35,267 nucleotides of DNA from JBJKPP01 sp046706145 (GTDB lineage Bacteria > Bacteroidota > Ignavibacteria > Ignavibacteriales > Ignavibacteriaceae). Shown piece after piece: positions 25,740-35,177 of the stretch (within the stretch, counting starts at the first letter, position 1; every line of letters begins with the position of its first letter). A program made the position numbers and the translations under genes. Location: positions 1-35,267 of the forward strand of contig JBJKPP010000046.1 in NCBI GenBank assembly GCA_046706145.1. The letters are read 5' to 3'. The notes beneath the pieces were generated by a model. It saw nothing but the letters and a program-made list of their open reading frames with translations, was not told where the DNA came from and made no database searches.

Positions 25740-28553
25740 TTATTTTAATAAAACCATCTTTTTAGTGGCCACATAATTATTTATTTGTAGTCTATAGAAA
25801 TAAATCCCGCTGGCAAAACCTGTCCCGTTGAATTTAACAAAGTAAGTGCCTGCAAGTTGTGTCTCATCAACAAGAGTTTGAACAAGTCGTCCTATGGAAT
25901 CATAAATTTTTATTGATACGTGTCCTGGGTGAAAAACCAAATATTCAATGGTAGTAATTGGATTAAACGGGTTGGGATAGTTTTGGCTTAAACCATAGGA
26001 AGCCGGAATTCCTACTGCGCCTGTATCCATTGCTATTATACTATATTTTTTTCTTGCATTGCTTACGGCATCTCTTAGACCAGCGAGGTTATCTGCCGCC
26101 GCCACTACAAAGGCAACCGTTATACTTTTCTTAGCAGGTATAGTGAATGGCCCGGCAGACGTAACTTCCGAAATATCTCCTGGTCCGGCTTGGTTCTTTC
26201 CTATACCGCTTGACAAAGCTTGCCATTTCTCCTCTTTAGAGAAGCCGTCGTATATTTGAAATCCGCCATCTCCCCCGGCATTAAGAATTCCCCAAAAGCC
26301 GTAATTAGTAGAAGAAACTAAAGCAGTTCCAACATATGTATCCGGATTACCACCGAGATGATAAACATAACCCAAATTTCCACTGTTATCATACACAGTC
26401 ATATCACTATCACCCGAGTTTTCAACCATATCCCAATCAAAAAATAATCCGGTGTAAAAATTATTAAGTGTAGTATCGTTGTTATTCTTAAAGTTATATT
26501 TTAATAAAATGTAGTTGTTGTCCGCTTGGTCGTTGAAAGAATAAGAATGCAGACCAACAGCTACATTCAGTTTATTTACACCCGATCCACTATCGTTAAA
26601 TACAGTTGAGCCCACTTCTGCTGAAAGTGTTCCGGATTGGTGTAAACTGAAAACGGAATCAATTTGAAATGACGTATCCTTTTCGCTCTCATTGGCTCCC
26701 CTTGCCTCATCAGACAAGGACGTTGGAGAAATTCCAAACATTAATGATCCCTCAAAGAGAAGATTAGGACCCTGGAGATAATGAAATCCATACCCCTGAG
26801 AATTGTTGGGATAATCATTGAACCCAAGATTTCCTTTGCTTGTAATAGTTAAAGAAACATTATTAGTATTTTGAGTTTCGTATGATGGTGCAACAGGAAC
26901 GGTGGTTAGCTGAAAATCAGAATAATTTGTTCCTGAATAAGTCAATTTTAACGGAAGGGTATAATCATATGGTATATTATTTGCGAGCTTTATTATAAAT
27001 GGACTTGAAGAGTTGTTGGTGGAATCTAAAGTGGCCAAAGCGGAAATGTTATAAGTTCCGTTTTGAACACTCGCATATGGGCTCATACTCTGGATAGTAA
27101 CAGTTACATTGTTTACAGAACTCAAATAATTTCTAAACTGAGTTTTCATTTCTATGCTTTCGCCTGCTTGAAAAACGCCATCTCCATTACCACCCGGGGA
27201 AGGATCAGAATATTGGAAGTTAAAGGCACGCACAGAAATTGAATTTGTATCTGCCAGAGCTTTGTAAGCATTAATTCTTCCTGCTCCTAGCAAAAATTTG
27301 TAGTTAGGGTTTTCTGCGTCGATATTGTCGCAGTTGACCCGTATTTGCTGTGCGACTTGCGTAGGTGTATAATTAGGAAATCTTGAAAATACCAGAGCGG
27401 CTAACCCGGATACTAGGGGAGCGGAAAATGAAGTTCCGGCACCAAACCTGTATGTATTGGATTGCCATGTTGAGTAAATGTCTTCTCCTGGAGCAGAGCA
27501 GGTTATGCTATATCCGTAATTGGAATAAGAAGATTTTCGATCCAATTTATTTGTTGAAGCAACCGACACTACTCCGTTATAATCTGCCGGCCAAAAATTC
27601 TCCTCGGAATCGTCATTCCCGGCCGCTGCTACAACCAGAACACCATTGGTGACGGCGTAATTAATAACATCCTGTTCTAAGTTTGAATATCCAGCCCCGC
27701 CCCAACTGCAGTTGATTACCTTGGCACCGTTATCCACTGCATAAAGTATTCCTTCGAAACCGTAAACAATATACGGATCGCCGGTAGAAGGATCTGTGTA
27801 ATCTGCGCGCGAAACTTTAACCGCCATTAAATGACATTTAAAGCCGATCGAAGCAATCCCCGTAATATTGTCTGTAACAGCAGAAGCAACACCTGCCACA
27901 AAAGTACCATGATGCGGGCTGTCTTCAATCGGGTTATTATCTGGGGTTCCATCAGTGCCGCCGAAATCATAACCTATTTTGTACCACATGTTGGCTCTTA
28001 AATCCGGATGAGGCCAGTCAACGCCGGTATCTACTATCCCGATAATAATAGAAGTATCTCCCTTGCTAATATCCCAAGCTTGCTGTGCGTCTATTTTGAA
28101 TAGGCTCCATTGGAGCGTAGAATTGTATGAGGTATCATTCGGCGTATAGCAAACTTTTCTGATAAATTTAGGTTCTACCCAGGCAATGTAGGGTAAACCT
28201 TTAAGTTTAGATGCAAGTACCATAGGATCTACATTGGCTGTATATTTCACCGTCATTATCCTATTCAACCCAATTTTCTTGGCCTCAGCATTGTCTTCAG
28301 TAAATGTATTTTTAATAGATTGAACATTATATGCCGCCATAGATACCTTAAGCATGTTTGTCATCGCTGCTTCTTTATCAGCAGCTTTAAGGGGAATATT
28401 TTTATACTTAACCATTACGGTGTTAGGCATATATATTAAATTCCCATTGTGGACAAGATTTGGAGAAATATTATTGGTACTGAATCCAATGTTTGCAGAT
28501 AGGTAAAATAGAAGGCAAAGCGTCAGTAAAAACTTTTGTTTTTTAAAATTCAT
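25740..28553 (-). CDS. Subtilisin-like S8 serine protease with type IX secretion sorting domain
   Basis: A 937-residue exported protease. A signal peptide (about 1-25) and an inhibitor-like propeptide (about 40-130) precede the S8 catalytic domain (about 150-430). The triad is complete: Asp175 in GIVDTGVD, His215 in HHGTFVAG, Ser375 in GTSFSAP; Asn313 in AAAGND serves the oxyanion hole. Long beta-rich regions follow (about 440-840), with a probable CARDB-like segment near 440-560. The last 85 residues (853-937) form a Por/type A sorting domain: LSQNYPNPFNP, IYDSIGRLV, ASGIYFYRL and a final KKMVLLK. Such domains direct export through the T9SS and surface attachment or release. The start has no clear ribosome-binding site. 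The T9SS machinery is not in this window. Confidence 0.95.
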   Translation of the reverse strand: MNFKKQKFLLTLCLLFYLSANIGFSTNNISPNLVHNGNLIYMPNTVMVKYKNIPLKAADKEAAMTNMLKVSMAAYNVQSIKNTFTEDNAEAKKIGLNRIMTVKYTANVDPMVLASKLKGLPYIAWVEPKFIRKVCYTPNDTSYNSTLQWSLFKIDAQQAWDISKGDTSIIIGIVDTGVDWPHPDLRANMWYKIGYDFGGTDGTPDNNPIEDSPHHGTFVAGVASAVTDNITGIASIGFKCHLMAVKVSRADYTDPSTGDPYIVYGFEGILYAVDNGAKVINCSWGGAGYSNLEQDVINYAVTNGVLVVAAAGNDDSEENFWPADYNGVVSVASTNKLDRKSSYSNYGYSITCSAPGEDIYSTWQSNTYRFGAGTSFSAPLVSGLAALVFSRFPNYTPTQVAQQIRVNCDNIDAENPNYKFLLGAGRINAYKALADTNSISVRAFNFQYSDPSPGGNGDGVFQAGESIEMKTQFRNYLSSVNNVTVTIQSMSPYASVQNGTYNISALATLDSTNNSSSPFIIKLANNIPYDYTLPLKLTYSGTNYSDFQLTTVPVAPSYETQNTNNVSLTITSKGNLGFNDYPNNSQGYGFHYLQGPNLLFEGSLMFGISPTSLSDEARGANESEKDTSFQIDSVFSLHQSGTLSAEVGSTVFNDSGSGVNKLNVAVGLHSYSFNDQADNNYILLKYNFKNNNDTTLNNFYTGLFFDWDMVENSGDSDMTVYDNSGNLGYVYHLGGNPDTYVGTALVSSTNYGFWGILNAGGDGGFQIYDGFSKEEKWQALSSGIGKNQAGPGDISEVTSAGPFTIPAKKSITVAFVVAAADNLAGLRDAVSNARKKYSIIAMDTGAVGIPASYGLSQNYPNPFNPITTIEYLVFHPGHVSIKIYDSIGRLVQTLVDETQLAGTYFVKFNGTGFASGIYFYRLQINNYVATKKMVLLK

Positions 28554-28740
28554 TTAGCTTTTTGGTATTCAGCAAAAAAATTACGATATGATCGAATATA
28601 ACACCAACACTTAGCTCAAAAAATATAACAAGTAATTGTAACTGCATTAATATAAGATAATACATTAACCGGTTATTGTCAGGGTTGATATTTATATATT
28701 AATCTATACGGAAGGTGCGCGGTTTGTGGAAAAGAAGCAC

Positions 28741-30033
28741 TCAAGTCAATATAGATTTCAAACTTTCATAATTTGCCTTAATCGTTTTATCCAGATCTTC
28801 TTTGGTGTGTGCAGCTGAGACAAAGAAGGTTTCAAATTGTGAGGGCGGTAAATAAATTCCCTTACCCAACATTTTATGAAAATATTTTCCGTATAGTTTT
28901 GTATCGGATAAAATTGCAGATTTATAGTCGACAACAGGGACCTCTGTAAAAAACAAACACATCATGGAACCCGCCCTATTGAAAATAAAATTCTTTTTCG
29001 TATGCTTGATGTTTTCTTTAATTCCGTTTTCAAGGTATTGAGATTTTTCCTCAAGCTCCGTGTATATCTTCGGGTTGTCGCGAATGAATTTTAAAACAGT
29101 ATAACCCGCGCTCATAGCAAGGGGATTTCCACTTAGAGTTCCAGCCTGGTAAACTGGGCCCAGCGGCGCAATTAGTTTCATAATTTCTAATTTTCCGCCA
29201 AAAGCACCAACAGGCAACCCCCCGCCGATGATTTTTCCAAAAGTAGATAAATCAGGCTCGACGCCATAGACTCCCTGGGCGCCACTCTTAGATAATCTAA
29301 ATCCAGTCATTACTTCGTCGAATATCAGGACTATTTTTTCGCTGGAACATAAAGTCCTTAATTCAGATAAAAACTGCTTGCTCGCCTTCACTAATCCCAT
29401 ATTGCCTGCCACCGGTTCTACAATAACGGCAGCAATTTGTTCTTTGTTTTTCTGAATTAGTTTTTTTACCGAATTAATGTCATTGTATTCGGCAATCAGA
29501 GTATCCGCCGCGTTACCTTTTGTAACTCCAGGGCTGGTAGGCGTTCCAAGGGTGAGGGCACCCGAGCCTGCTTTGATTAAAAGGTAATCGGCATGCCCGT
29601 GGTAACAGCCTTCAAATTTTATAATTTTGCTGCGCTGAGTATAAGCACGCGCAAGTCTAACAGCACTCATAGTAGCTTCGGTTCCACTGTTAACCATTCT
29701 AATCATTTCAATGGAAGGAACGAGTTGAGATATTATTTTCGCAACCTTAACTTCTATTTCCGACGGCGCACCAAAACTAGTTCCGTTCTCAATTGCTTTT
29801 AATAATGCTTCTTTGATAATGATATTATCGTGACCCAGTAGATGAGGTCCCCAACTCGCCACATAATCTATATATTCGTAACCATCAACATCAAATATTT
29901 TAGAGCCAGAGCCTTTGTATATAAATAAAGGTGTGCCACCTACTGATTTAAAAGCCCTGACTGGCGAGTTAACACCGCCGGGGATGTATTTTTGTGCTTC
30001 TTCAAATAACTTTATGCTTTTGTCCGTGTTCAC
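28741..30033 (-). CDS. hemL: Glutamate-1-semialdehyde 2,1-aminomutase
   Basis: A 430-residue PLP enzyme of class III aminotransferase fold that converts glutamate-1-semialdehyde to 5-aminolevulinate, the last C5-pathway step before the pyrrole stages. The N-terminus IPGGVNSPVRAFKSVGGTP (18-34 region) is the HemL hallmark and separates it from ordinary aminotransferases. PLP contacts include NSGTEATMSAVRLAR (115-129), FEGCYHGHAD (140-149), FDEVMTGFR (238-246) and the Schiff-base Lys267 in STFGKIIGGGLPVGA. The start is GTG at 30033-30031. It is divergent from the DUF3298-type gene across 70 bp. No other tetrapyrrole gene is in the window. Confidence 0.97.
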   Translation of the reverse strand: MNTDKSIKLFEEAQKYIPGGVNSPVRAFKSVGGTPLFIYKGSGSKIFDVDGYEYIDYVASWGPHLLGHDNIIIKEALLKAIENGTSFGAPSEIEVKVAKIISQLVPSIEMIRMVNSGTEATMSAVRLARAYTQRSKIIKFEGCYHGHADYLLIKAGSGALTLGTPTSPGVTKGNAADTLIAEYNDINSVKKLIQKNKEQIAAVIVEPVAGNMGLVKASKQFLSELRTLCSSEKIVLIFDEVMTGFRLSKSGAQGVYGVEPDLSTFGKIIGGGLPVGAFGGKLEIMKLIAPLGPVYQAGTLSGNPLAMSAGYTVLKFIRDNPKIYTELEEKSQYLENGIKENIKHTKKNFIFNRAGSMMCLFFTEVPVVDYKSAILSDTKLYGKYFHKMLGKGIYLPPSQFETFFVSAAHTKEDLDKTIKANYESLKSILT

Positions 30034-30103
30034 GTTAATCTTGTATTTTAAAAATTAAATTGCATGCTAAATTTATAATAAAAAAATGTATTAATGTAAT
30101 AAC

Positions 30104-30886
30104 ATGAAAACGCTTTTAGTTTTGCTATTTGCTTTTGTTGACCTGGTATGCACAGTTGATCAAAACACAAGTTCTGTTAAATATAAAATGGAAGAATTTG
30201 AAAAACACTATGGAGATTGTAATGGCGAAAAAACGCCGTGTGTGCAATTCAGTGTTCAATATCCCGTGATTTTCAGCGGCACTAAGGACAGCATTAAAAC
30301 AATGCTAAATAAGTTTATTAATGATTGCTCCTTTAAGACTTTTGGGAACGAAAAAACGTATGAGAACCTGGATTTCGCTGCGGATGACATTATACAAAGT
30401 TTTAAAGACTTTAAAAGACACTTTCCCAAATCAGCGAACAAATGGTTTGTTAGTAAGGAGACAAGTATAGATTATAATAGGAATTCAATAATTTGTCTTA
30501 AAGTAACCGAAACGTCATTCCTTGGCGGAGCACACCCCAATACGATTACGAATTATTACAATTTTGATTTAAGAAATGGAAGAAGAATTTCCCTAACCGA
30601 TATTATAAAAAAGGACTTCCTGAAAACATTAATAAAAGTAGCCGAAAATGTTTTTAGAATTAATCACAACATGAAAAAGGATGAGACATATAAGCAAGCG
30701 GGGTTTTGGTTTAAGAACAATGGGTTCTGGTTACCGGATAATTTCGCTATAGAAAATAGCGGGTTGTTATTTTATTATAATGATTATGAAATAGCCCCCT
30801 ATTATTTTGGACCAACGAAAGTTCTGGTTCCATATAAAGAGATTAAAAACTTCATAAAAGATAATGGGGTGTTTCCAAAGCAATAA
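30104..30886 (+). CDS. Exported DUF3298/DUF4163-type protein
   Basis: A 260-residue protein with an N-terminal hydrophobic segment (MKTLLVLLFAFVDLVCT), probably a signal peptide; the Cys17 context does not fit a lipobox well. The middle and C-terminal parts match the DUF4163-DUF3298 layout seen in RsiV and PdaC-like proteins: VQYPVIFSG early on, then TETSFLGGAHPNT, NFDLRNGRRISLTDI, and a C-terminal GLLFYYNDYEIAPYYFGP segment. In the RsiV case this fold senses lysozyme, but most members have no known ligand, so no function is claimed. It is divergent from hemL with 70 bp between them. The start has no Shine-Dalgarno. Confidence 0.8.
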   Translation: MKTLLVLLFAFVDLVCTVDQNTSSVKYKMEEFEKHYGDCNGEKTPCVQFSVQYPVIFSGTKDSIKTMLNKFINDCSFKTFGNEKTYENLDFAADDIIQSFKDFKRHFPKSANKWFVSKETSIDYNRNSIICLKVTETSFLGGAHPNTITNYYNFDLRNGRRISLTDIIKKDFLKTLIKVAENVFRINHNMKKDETYKQAGFWFKNNGFWLPDNFAIENSGLLFYYNDYEIAPYYFGPTKVLVPYKEIKNFIKDNGVFPKQ

Positions 30887-30969
30887 TGATTAGAAAGATT
30901 CTTCACGCAGTTGAACAGAGCACATCCCGTCCTTATAATGGGTATTTGTGATAAGGATAGAAATTTGAG

Positions 30970-30998
30970 AAAATAAAAAGGCGCCTTGAAAAGACGCC
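30970..30998 (-). terminator. Rho-independent terminator of the RRM protein gene
   Basis: Read on the minus strand, GGCGTCTT-TTC-AAGGCGCC forms an 8-bp stem (one G-U pair) with a 3-base loop, followed by TTTTTATTTT. It lies about 45 bases past the RRM gene stop. A further GC-rich hairpin (CCCCG...CGGGG, 31015-31030) sits between them. There is no T-run on the plus strand, so it serves the minus-strand gene only. Confidence 0.85.
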
Positions 30999-31041
30999 AC
31001 CAGGATAAAATCAACCCCGATCTGCCGGGGCAAAAATCAGA

Positions 31042-31293
31042 TTAGCTGCGGGCTTTAGCTTCATTTACAACAATATTTCTGCCCTGTAACTCAGACTTAT
31101 CCAATGTTTTTATGGCATTGGTAGCGTCTGCAGCATTCTCCATTTCTACGAAACCAAAACCCCTGGACCTTCCGGTTTCTCTGTCTTTGACTACTTTTGC
31201 AGAAACCACCTTACCAAATGGTTCGAAAGTTTCTCGCAAAACTTTGTCGTCGATCGACCACGGGAGAGAACCAACAAATAACTTAGTACCCAA
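31042..31293 (-). CDS. RRM-domain RNA-binding protein
   Basis: An 83-residue protein made of one RNA-recognition motif. RNP2 is LFVGSL (5-10) and RNP1 is RGFGFVEM (44-51), with the usual aromatic residues for stacking on RNA. It ends NIVVNEAKARS. Such single-RRM proteins are widespread in cyanobacteria and FCB-group bacteria and often respond to cold, but the targets are unknown. The start is TTG at 31293-31291, supported by GAGG at 31302-31299 with five bases between. A TATAAT-like hexamer is present at 31316-31311 on the same strand, probably too close to the start to be used as a standard promoter. Its own strong terminator suggests a single-gene transcript. Confidence 0.93.
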   Translation of the reverse strand: MGTKLFVGSLPWSIDDKVLRETFEPFGKVVSAKVVKDRETGRSRGFGFVEMENAADATNAIKTLDKSELQGRNIVVNEAKARS

Positions 31294-31317
31294 AAGAACC
31301 TCTAAAATAAATTATAT

Positions 31318-31339
31318 AAGAAAGCCGGCTTAATGCCGG
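31318..31339 (-). terminator. Possible terminator after the APC permease gene
   Basis: On the minus strand CCGGC-ATTAA-GCCGG forms a 5-bp GC stem followed by CTTTCTT. It lies about 80 bases after the permease stop and just before the RRM gene. The T-run is weak, so termination may be partial. Confidence 0.45.
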
Positions 31340-31417
31340 ATAAGTAAATCTAATAATAATAAAGAAAATAACAAAACAAAATCGCAAAAGTTGAAAGTGG
31401 CAAATATTATAAAATTG

Positions 31418-32776
31418 TTAAATAATCTGAGCAGTTTTTCTATTATTTCTCTTTCTAATGATATAATAGACTGGAAATGTGAGGGCGAGTAAACAAAGCG
31501 CGTAAGCACCTGTTTTTGCATCGCTTATAGCATCACCAATGAGAAAAGCAAGAGAGCCAACCAGCATAATCGCCGTGGTATAAGGATAACCCCACACCTT
31601 GTATGGGCGAGGTAAATCCGGTTCTTTTTTTCTTAGAATAAAAATCGATGCAAACCCACAGGAATAATTTATAACCCAAAGAAAAGTAGCAATCGATAAA
31701 AGAAAGTTAAAAGTTCCACTGAAAACAAAGAATAAAGCGGCTGCCGATGAAAGTAGAAGTGCAGTTGTTGGCGTTCCTCCATCATTAACCTTCGTCCCCG
31801 CATGGTGGAACAAATTATCCCTACTCATAGCATATAATATTCTAGGAGTGAGCATCAGAACGGAGTTTATTATCCCAAGGAGTGATACGATGGCTAGAAT
31901 TGTTATAAAATATCCAGCATCTTTCCCGAAGATATACATAACGGCATCTGCTGCCGGGAGTTTAGAAGATGCCAATTTGTTTAACGGCAACACATACAAA
32001 AACGCTAAGTTAGTCAGGATATAAATAGCTATGATAATTCCTACAGCACCAAACATTGACCGGGGAATATTCTTTGATGGATTTTTATCTTCTTCAGCAA
32101 AGTAAATTTCTCCATACCAGCCATCATAAGTGTAAATCACAGATTGAAGCGCGAATACAACAGCAACAAAAAAGCCTTGAGATAAAAGAGAGTTGATCAC
32201 ATTAGGATGAGAAATAGTTACGGCGTTACTCCTGTTTCCAAAAATAAAGCAGGCCGCAATAAGAATAATAAACGCGGCCGCTTTTGCAAAACTAGTAAGT
32301 TCTTGTGCTCTACTAGCCAACCGCAATCCCGACATGTGTATTAAAAAGAATAATATAATAATAATGGATGCAAATATTTTTATATCGCCGCTCAAAGATG
32401 GATATAGCAAAGCCATGTATTGACACAAAGTAACGGCAGCAAAAGCTATAGCGGCAGAATTACCAAGCCAATCACTCCACCCCACGACGAAACCCGCATA
32501 TTCGCCCAGAGATCTTCTTGCATATACGTACCATCCTCCGGCTTTGGGAAGCATTGTTCCAAGCTCTGCTACGGAAATTGTTCCTAGAAGAGCATATATC
32601 CCGCCAACAACCCACGCTCCCATTATCAACCAGGGGCTATGTAATTTAGCAGCTACAATTCCCGGGGTTCTTAGAATTCCGGTACCAATGGTTCCGCCTA
32701 TAATTACAGCAATACCAAAAGTAACGCCGAGTATTTTTAGAAGTTTATTTTGTTGTTGAGATTCTGGTGACAGCAT
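31418..32776 (-). CDS. APC-superfamily amino-acid permease
   Basis: A 452-residue inner-membrane transporter with about 12 hydrophobic segments. The first helix carries the unwound substrate-binding motif GGTIGTGILRTPG (27-39). Other family features are GTISVAELGTMLPKAGGWYVYARR near helix 2-3 and RILYAMSRDNLF further on. It imports or exchanges amino acids, probably with protons, but the substrate is not decidable. The C-terminus ends in a basic stretch (RKRNNRKTAQII). The gene lies 63 bp after the ABC-2 permease on the same strand. No Shine-Dalgarno is visible at the ATG. Confidence 0.9.
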   Translation of the reverse strand: MLSPESQQQNKLLKILGVTFGIAVIIGGTIGTGILRTPGIVAAKLHSPWLIMGAWVVGGIYALLGTISVAELGTMLPKAGGWYVYARRSLGEYAGFVVGWSDWLGNSAAIAFAAVTLCQYMALLYPSLSGDIKIFASIIIILFFLIHMSGLRLASRAQELTSFAKAAAFIILIAACFIFGNRSNAVTISHPNVINSLLSQGFFVAVVFALQSVIYTYDGWYGEIYFAEEDKNPSKNIPRSMFGAVGIIIAIYILTNLAFLYVLPLNKLASSKLPAADAVMYIFGKDAGYFITILAIVSLLGIINSVLMLTPRILYAMSRDNLFHHAGTKVNDGGTPTTALLLSSAAALFFVFSGTFNFLLSIATFLWVINYSCGFASIFILRKKEPDLPRPYKVWGYPYTTAIMLVGSLAFLIGDAISDAKTGAYALCLLALTFPVYYIIRKRNNRKTAQII

Positions 32777-32839
32777 TAACGCTATTAATTATTCTGACTG
32801 AAAAGTAAAAGGCTAACAATATAAATTGGCCGGTAATTT

Positions 32840-34159
32840 TTAGAAAATATTTCCTTTTTTAAATTGAATTATGCTTATAATATTAATTATGATTGCCATT
32901 CCGAGAAGTACGCCGACTATAGGTAAGATTTGAAGTGTGCCGGAGCCTCTCCAGAGTACATCGAGAAAACCTTCCATAGACCAATATACCAAAGTAATTT
33001 TACTTAATGCCTGAATGAATGAAGGTAATAAAAATGTTGGAAACCATGCCCCGCCTATTGAACTCATGGCAAGTATCAGGAAAGTTCCCAGTCCTCTCGC
33101 CTGAGCCTGGGTCTTGCTAAATGCGGCTAACAACATCCCGAAAGCAGTGCTTGCTGCTGAAGCTGCCAATATTATAATGAAGAGGTTTATAGAGTTTGAA
33201 AATATGTTTATATGAAAGAATATTAGACCTGCGAAGAACATTGCATAAAGCTGTATTATTCCTAAAGAAATGTTGTAAAGATATTTGCTCCAAAGTATAT
33301 GTACCCTAGAAACGGGACACGATAAGATTCTTAGTGTTACGCCACTTTGTTTTTCTTCGAATAAAGAAGCGCCAGAAGCAGTGATTGTAAATAAAAGGAA
33401 CATAATTGCCCATCCACCAACGCTCCTTGTTGCTTGAGGGTTGCTTATATTCTTACCAACAAGTTGTTCTTTATCCAGGTTTATGATTTTATTGAAGAAA
33501 CTCTTAAATCCTTTTGATGAAAGCGAATCGTTTTTGGTTGTATCAGAGAAGTTTAAGTAACCATTGCTAAGAATCTTTGATGTATCAACACCAAAATACT
33601 TATGAACAAGTAATGCAATCTGCCTGTTAAAACTATTTCCTTTAATCTTACCGAGCACTTCCTGAGACCTCCGCATCATCCCGCTGTTGAATAACTCGGG
33701 GATCTGCATCATGATGGTTTGCTGTAAGAGCCCCTGAATAATCTGCATTTCTAATTCGTTCTTTGGATCATAATAAAATTTTAGTTTTAGCCCAAAGGAA
33801 GTATCACTATAGGCATCCTTGGGGATAATTAATGCGGCGGAAGCATTCCCGCTTCTGATATATCCCTTAACTGAAACAGTATCAAACTTTACTGTTTTGC
33901 CATTATCATTAGTATAGGTTTTTATTACATTAAAAGCCTTTGTAGTATCCAGCGTTGATTCGATTTTTTTTGCGATTTTAGAGTTGCTATCATTTACCAA
34001 AGCTAAATTTATACCTGCGACACTTTGGCCGGAACCCCCGAATATAGACCCAAATAAAAATATTAATGCAGCAGGGACAAAGAAAGTTAAGCTAACCGCA
34101 ACCTTGTCGTTCCAGAAGAGAACATATTCTTTTTTGATGAGAAATAAAACTGTTTTCAA
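32840..34159 (-). CDS. ABC-2 type transporter permease
   Basis: A 439-residue membrane subunit of an ABC exporter. A first membrane helix (about residues 20-42) is followed by a large extracytoplasmic domain (about 45-245), which contains NLALVNDSNSKIAKKIE and AALIIPKDAYSD, as is usual for the YhaP/DrrB-like group. Five or six helices close the protein (about 250-435), with the motif FEEKQSGVTLRILSCPVSR at the membrane edge, typical of ABC-2 permeases. The start is TTG at 34159-34157. The ATPase that would power it is probably the gene whose end lies at the right edge of the window, with the methyltransferase gene between them. Confidence 0.88.
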   Translation of the reverse strand: MKTVLFLIKKEYVLFWNDKVAVSLTFFVPAALIFLFGSIFGGSGQSVAGINLALVNDSNSKIAKKIESTLDTTKAFNVIKTYTNDNGKTVKFDTVSVKGYIRSGNASAALIIPKDAYSDTSFGLKLKFYYDPKNELEMQIIQGLLQQTIMMQIPELFNSGMMRRSQEVLGKIKGNSFNRQIALLVHKYFGVDTSKILSNGYLNFSDTTKNDSLSSKGFKSFFNKIINLDKEQLVGKNISNPQATRSVGGWAIMFLLFTITASGASLFEEKQSGVTLRILSCPVSRVHILWSKYLYNISLGIIQLYAMFFAGLIFFHINIFSNSINLFIIILAASAASTAFGMLLAAFSKTQAQARGLGTFLILAMSSIGGAWFPTFLLPSFIQALSKITLVYWSMEGFLDVLWRGSGTLQILPIVGVLLGMAIIINIISIIQFKKGNIF

Positions 34160-34207
34160 TTGCAGACAGAGAGTTTCAATCTTTGTCGTAATATATAATC
34201 TTTTATT

Positions 34208-35065
34208 TTAGTTCTCAACTTTTATTTTTCTGGCAACTATAAGTACATAGCCGGCAGTATCCTTTTTGTGAGAGTCTTCTACAAGTTGTTCCACTATGAA
34301 CACACGTCTGAAAAACAAGGCAATCAAGTCAGCCAATTTTTCTTTAAGCCAGCGGTTTTTAACTAGTTCGGTAACTCCAAGAATCCGGAAGATAGAAACA
34401 ACAAGGATGCTGTACCACGCTCCTTGATGTTTTGTAAAATAGTGTTGTGCTTTTTCTGGATTCAGGTTATATTTTCTTAGCTTTTCTAACCACAGCCCCT
34501 CATCTAAGATCATGTAATGTGCAGCACGCTTGTTCAAATTATTAATGTAATAGTCTTCAATAAACTTAAACCTAAGTTTTTGAATAAACCTTAAAACAAG
34601 AAGGTTTTTGTTAAAATATGAAGTGGGTACTGTTAGAATGAAGAGACCTTCATTTTTCAAAGAGCGGTAAACCTCAATCAATACAGCATCAAGATCTTTT
34701 TCTGAATTGGTGGGAATGGAGCTGAGAAGATTGTTAGCCAAAGCAGAAGAGAGTGAGTTGTCCTTAAAAGGCAGCCTGCGAACATCGGACGCAACACAAT
34801 TATTTTCGCCCCGAGATATTATCTTTCCTAGTGCAGTAATATTAATATCGAGATGGAAATCAACGTTATCAAGGACACCCATTTCTTTTAACATAATAGA
34901 GAAAATATCATCATCACAGCCAAGAGACGCTATAGGATGGTATAAACGTACGTCTGCTTTGGAGTATTCCTGTAGTTCAAATGATCGGAAAAATGCCTGA
35001 GATGGTTTCCAGTAATAGTATCTTACTGCAACAGTTAGTCCGGTTGTTCTACCGACCCAAGACAT
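34208..35065 (-). CDS. SAM-dependent methyltransferase-like protein (class I)
   Basis: A 285-residue protein with a Methyltransf_11-like core at about residues 45-155. Motif I is SLGCDDDIFSIML, where GCGxG would be normal, so the glycine-rich loop is altered. The next parts fit better: ASDVRRLPFKDNSLSSALANN covers the acidic and LPF motifs, and VYRSLKNEGLFILTVPT is the post-III strand. The C-terminal half (about 165-285) has long basic and hydrophobic stretches (ILVVSIFRILGV, LADLIALFFRRVFIVEQLV) that may sit at the membrane. The substrate is unknown. The gene lies between ABC ATPase and ABC permease genes. The reading frame stays open upstream of the ATG without another start codon. Confidence 0.75.
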   Translation of the reverse strand: MSWVGRTTGLTVAVRYYYWKPSQAFFRSFELQEYSKADVRLYHPIASLGCDDDIFSIMLKEMGVLDNVDFHLDINITALGKIISRGENNCVASDVRRLPFKDNSLSSALANNLLSSIPTNSEKDLDAVLIEVYRSLKNEGLFILTVPTSYFNKNLLVLRFIQKLRFKFIEDYYINNLNKRAAHYMILDEGLWLEKLRKYNLNPEKAQHYFTKHQGAWYSILVVSIFRILGVTELVKNRWLKEKLADLIALFFRRVFIVEQLVEDSHKKDTAGYVLIVARKIKVEN

Positions 35066-35177
35066 ATTTATCCCAAATCTTTTAAGATAGTGAGCATAAA
35101 TGGTGAAAAAAATGATGAGAAGAAAGTCATTGAAAACCGGGCAATGTTACCCTGTGATTAAAATCAAAGGTAGAAGT

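Noticed and set aside
28666..28675. Palindrome TAACCGGTTA between hemL and the S8 protease
   Set aside because: Only 10 bp, a size expected by chance in a window this long; no second copy seen nearby.
30930..30957. TCCTTAT/ATAAGGA hairpin as terminator of the DUF3298-type gene
   Set aside because: Loop of 14 bases, low GC stem and no T-run on the plus strand.
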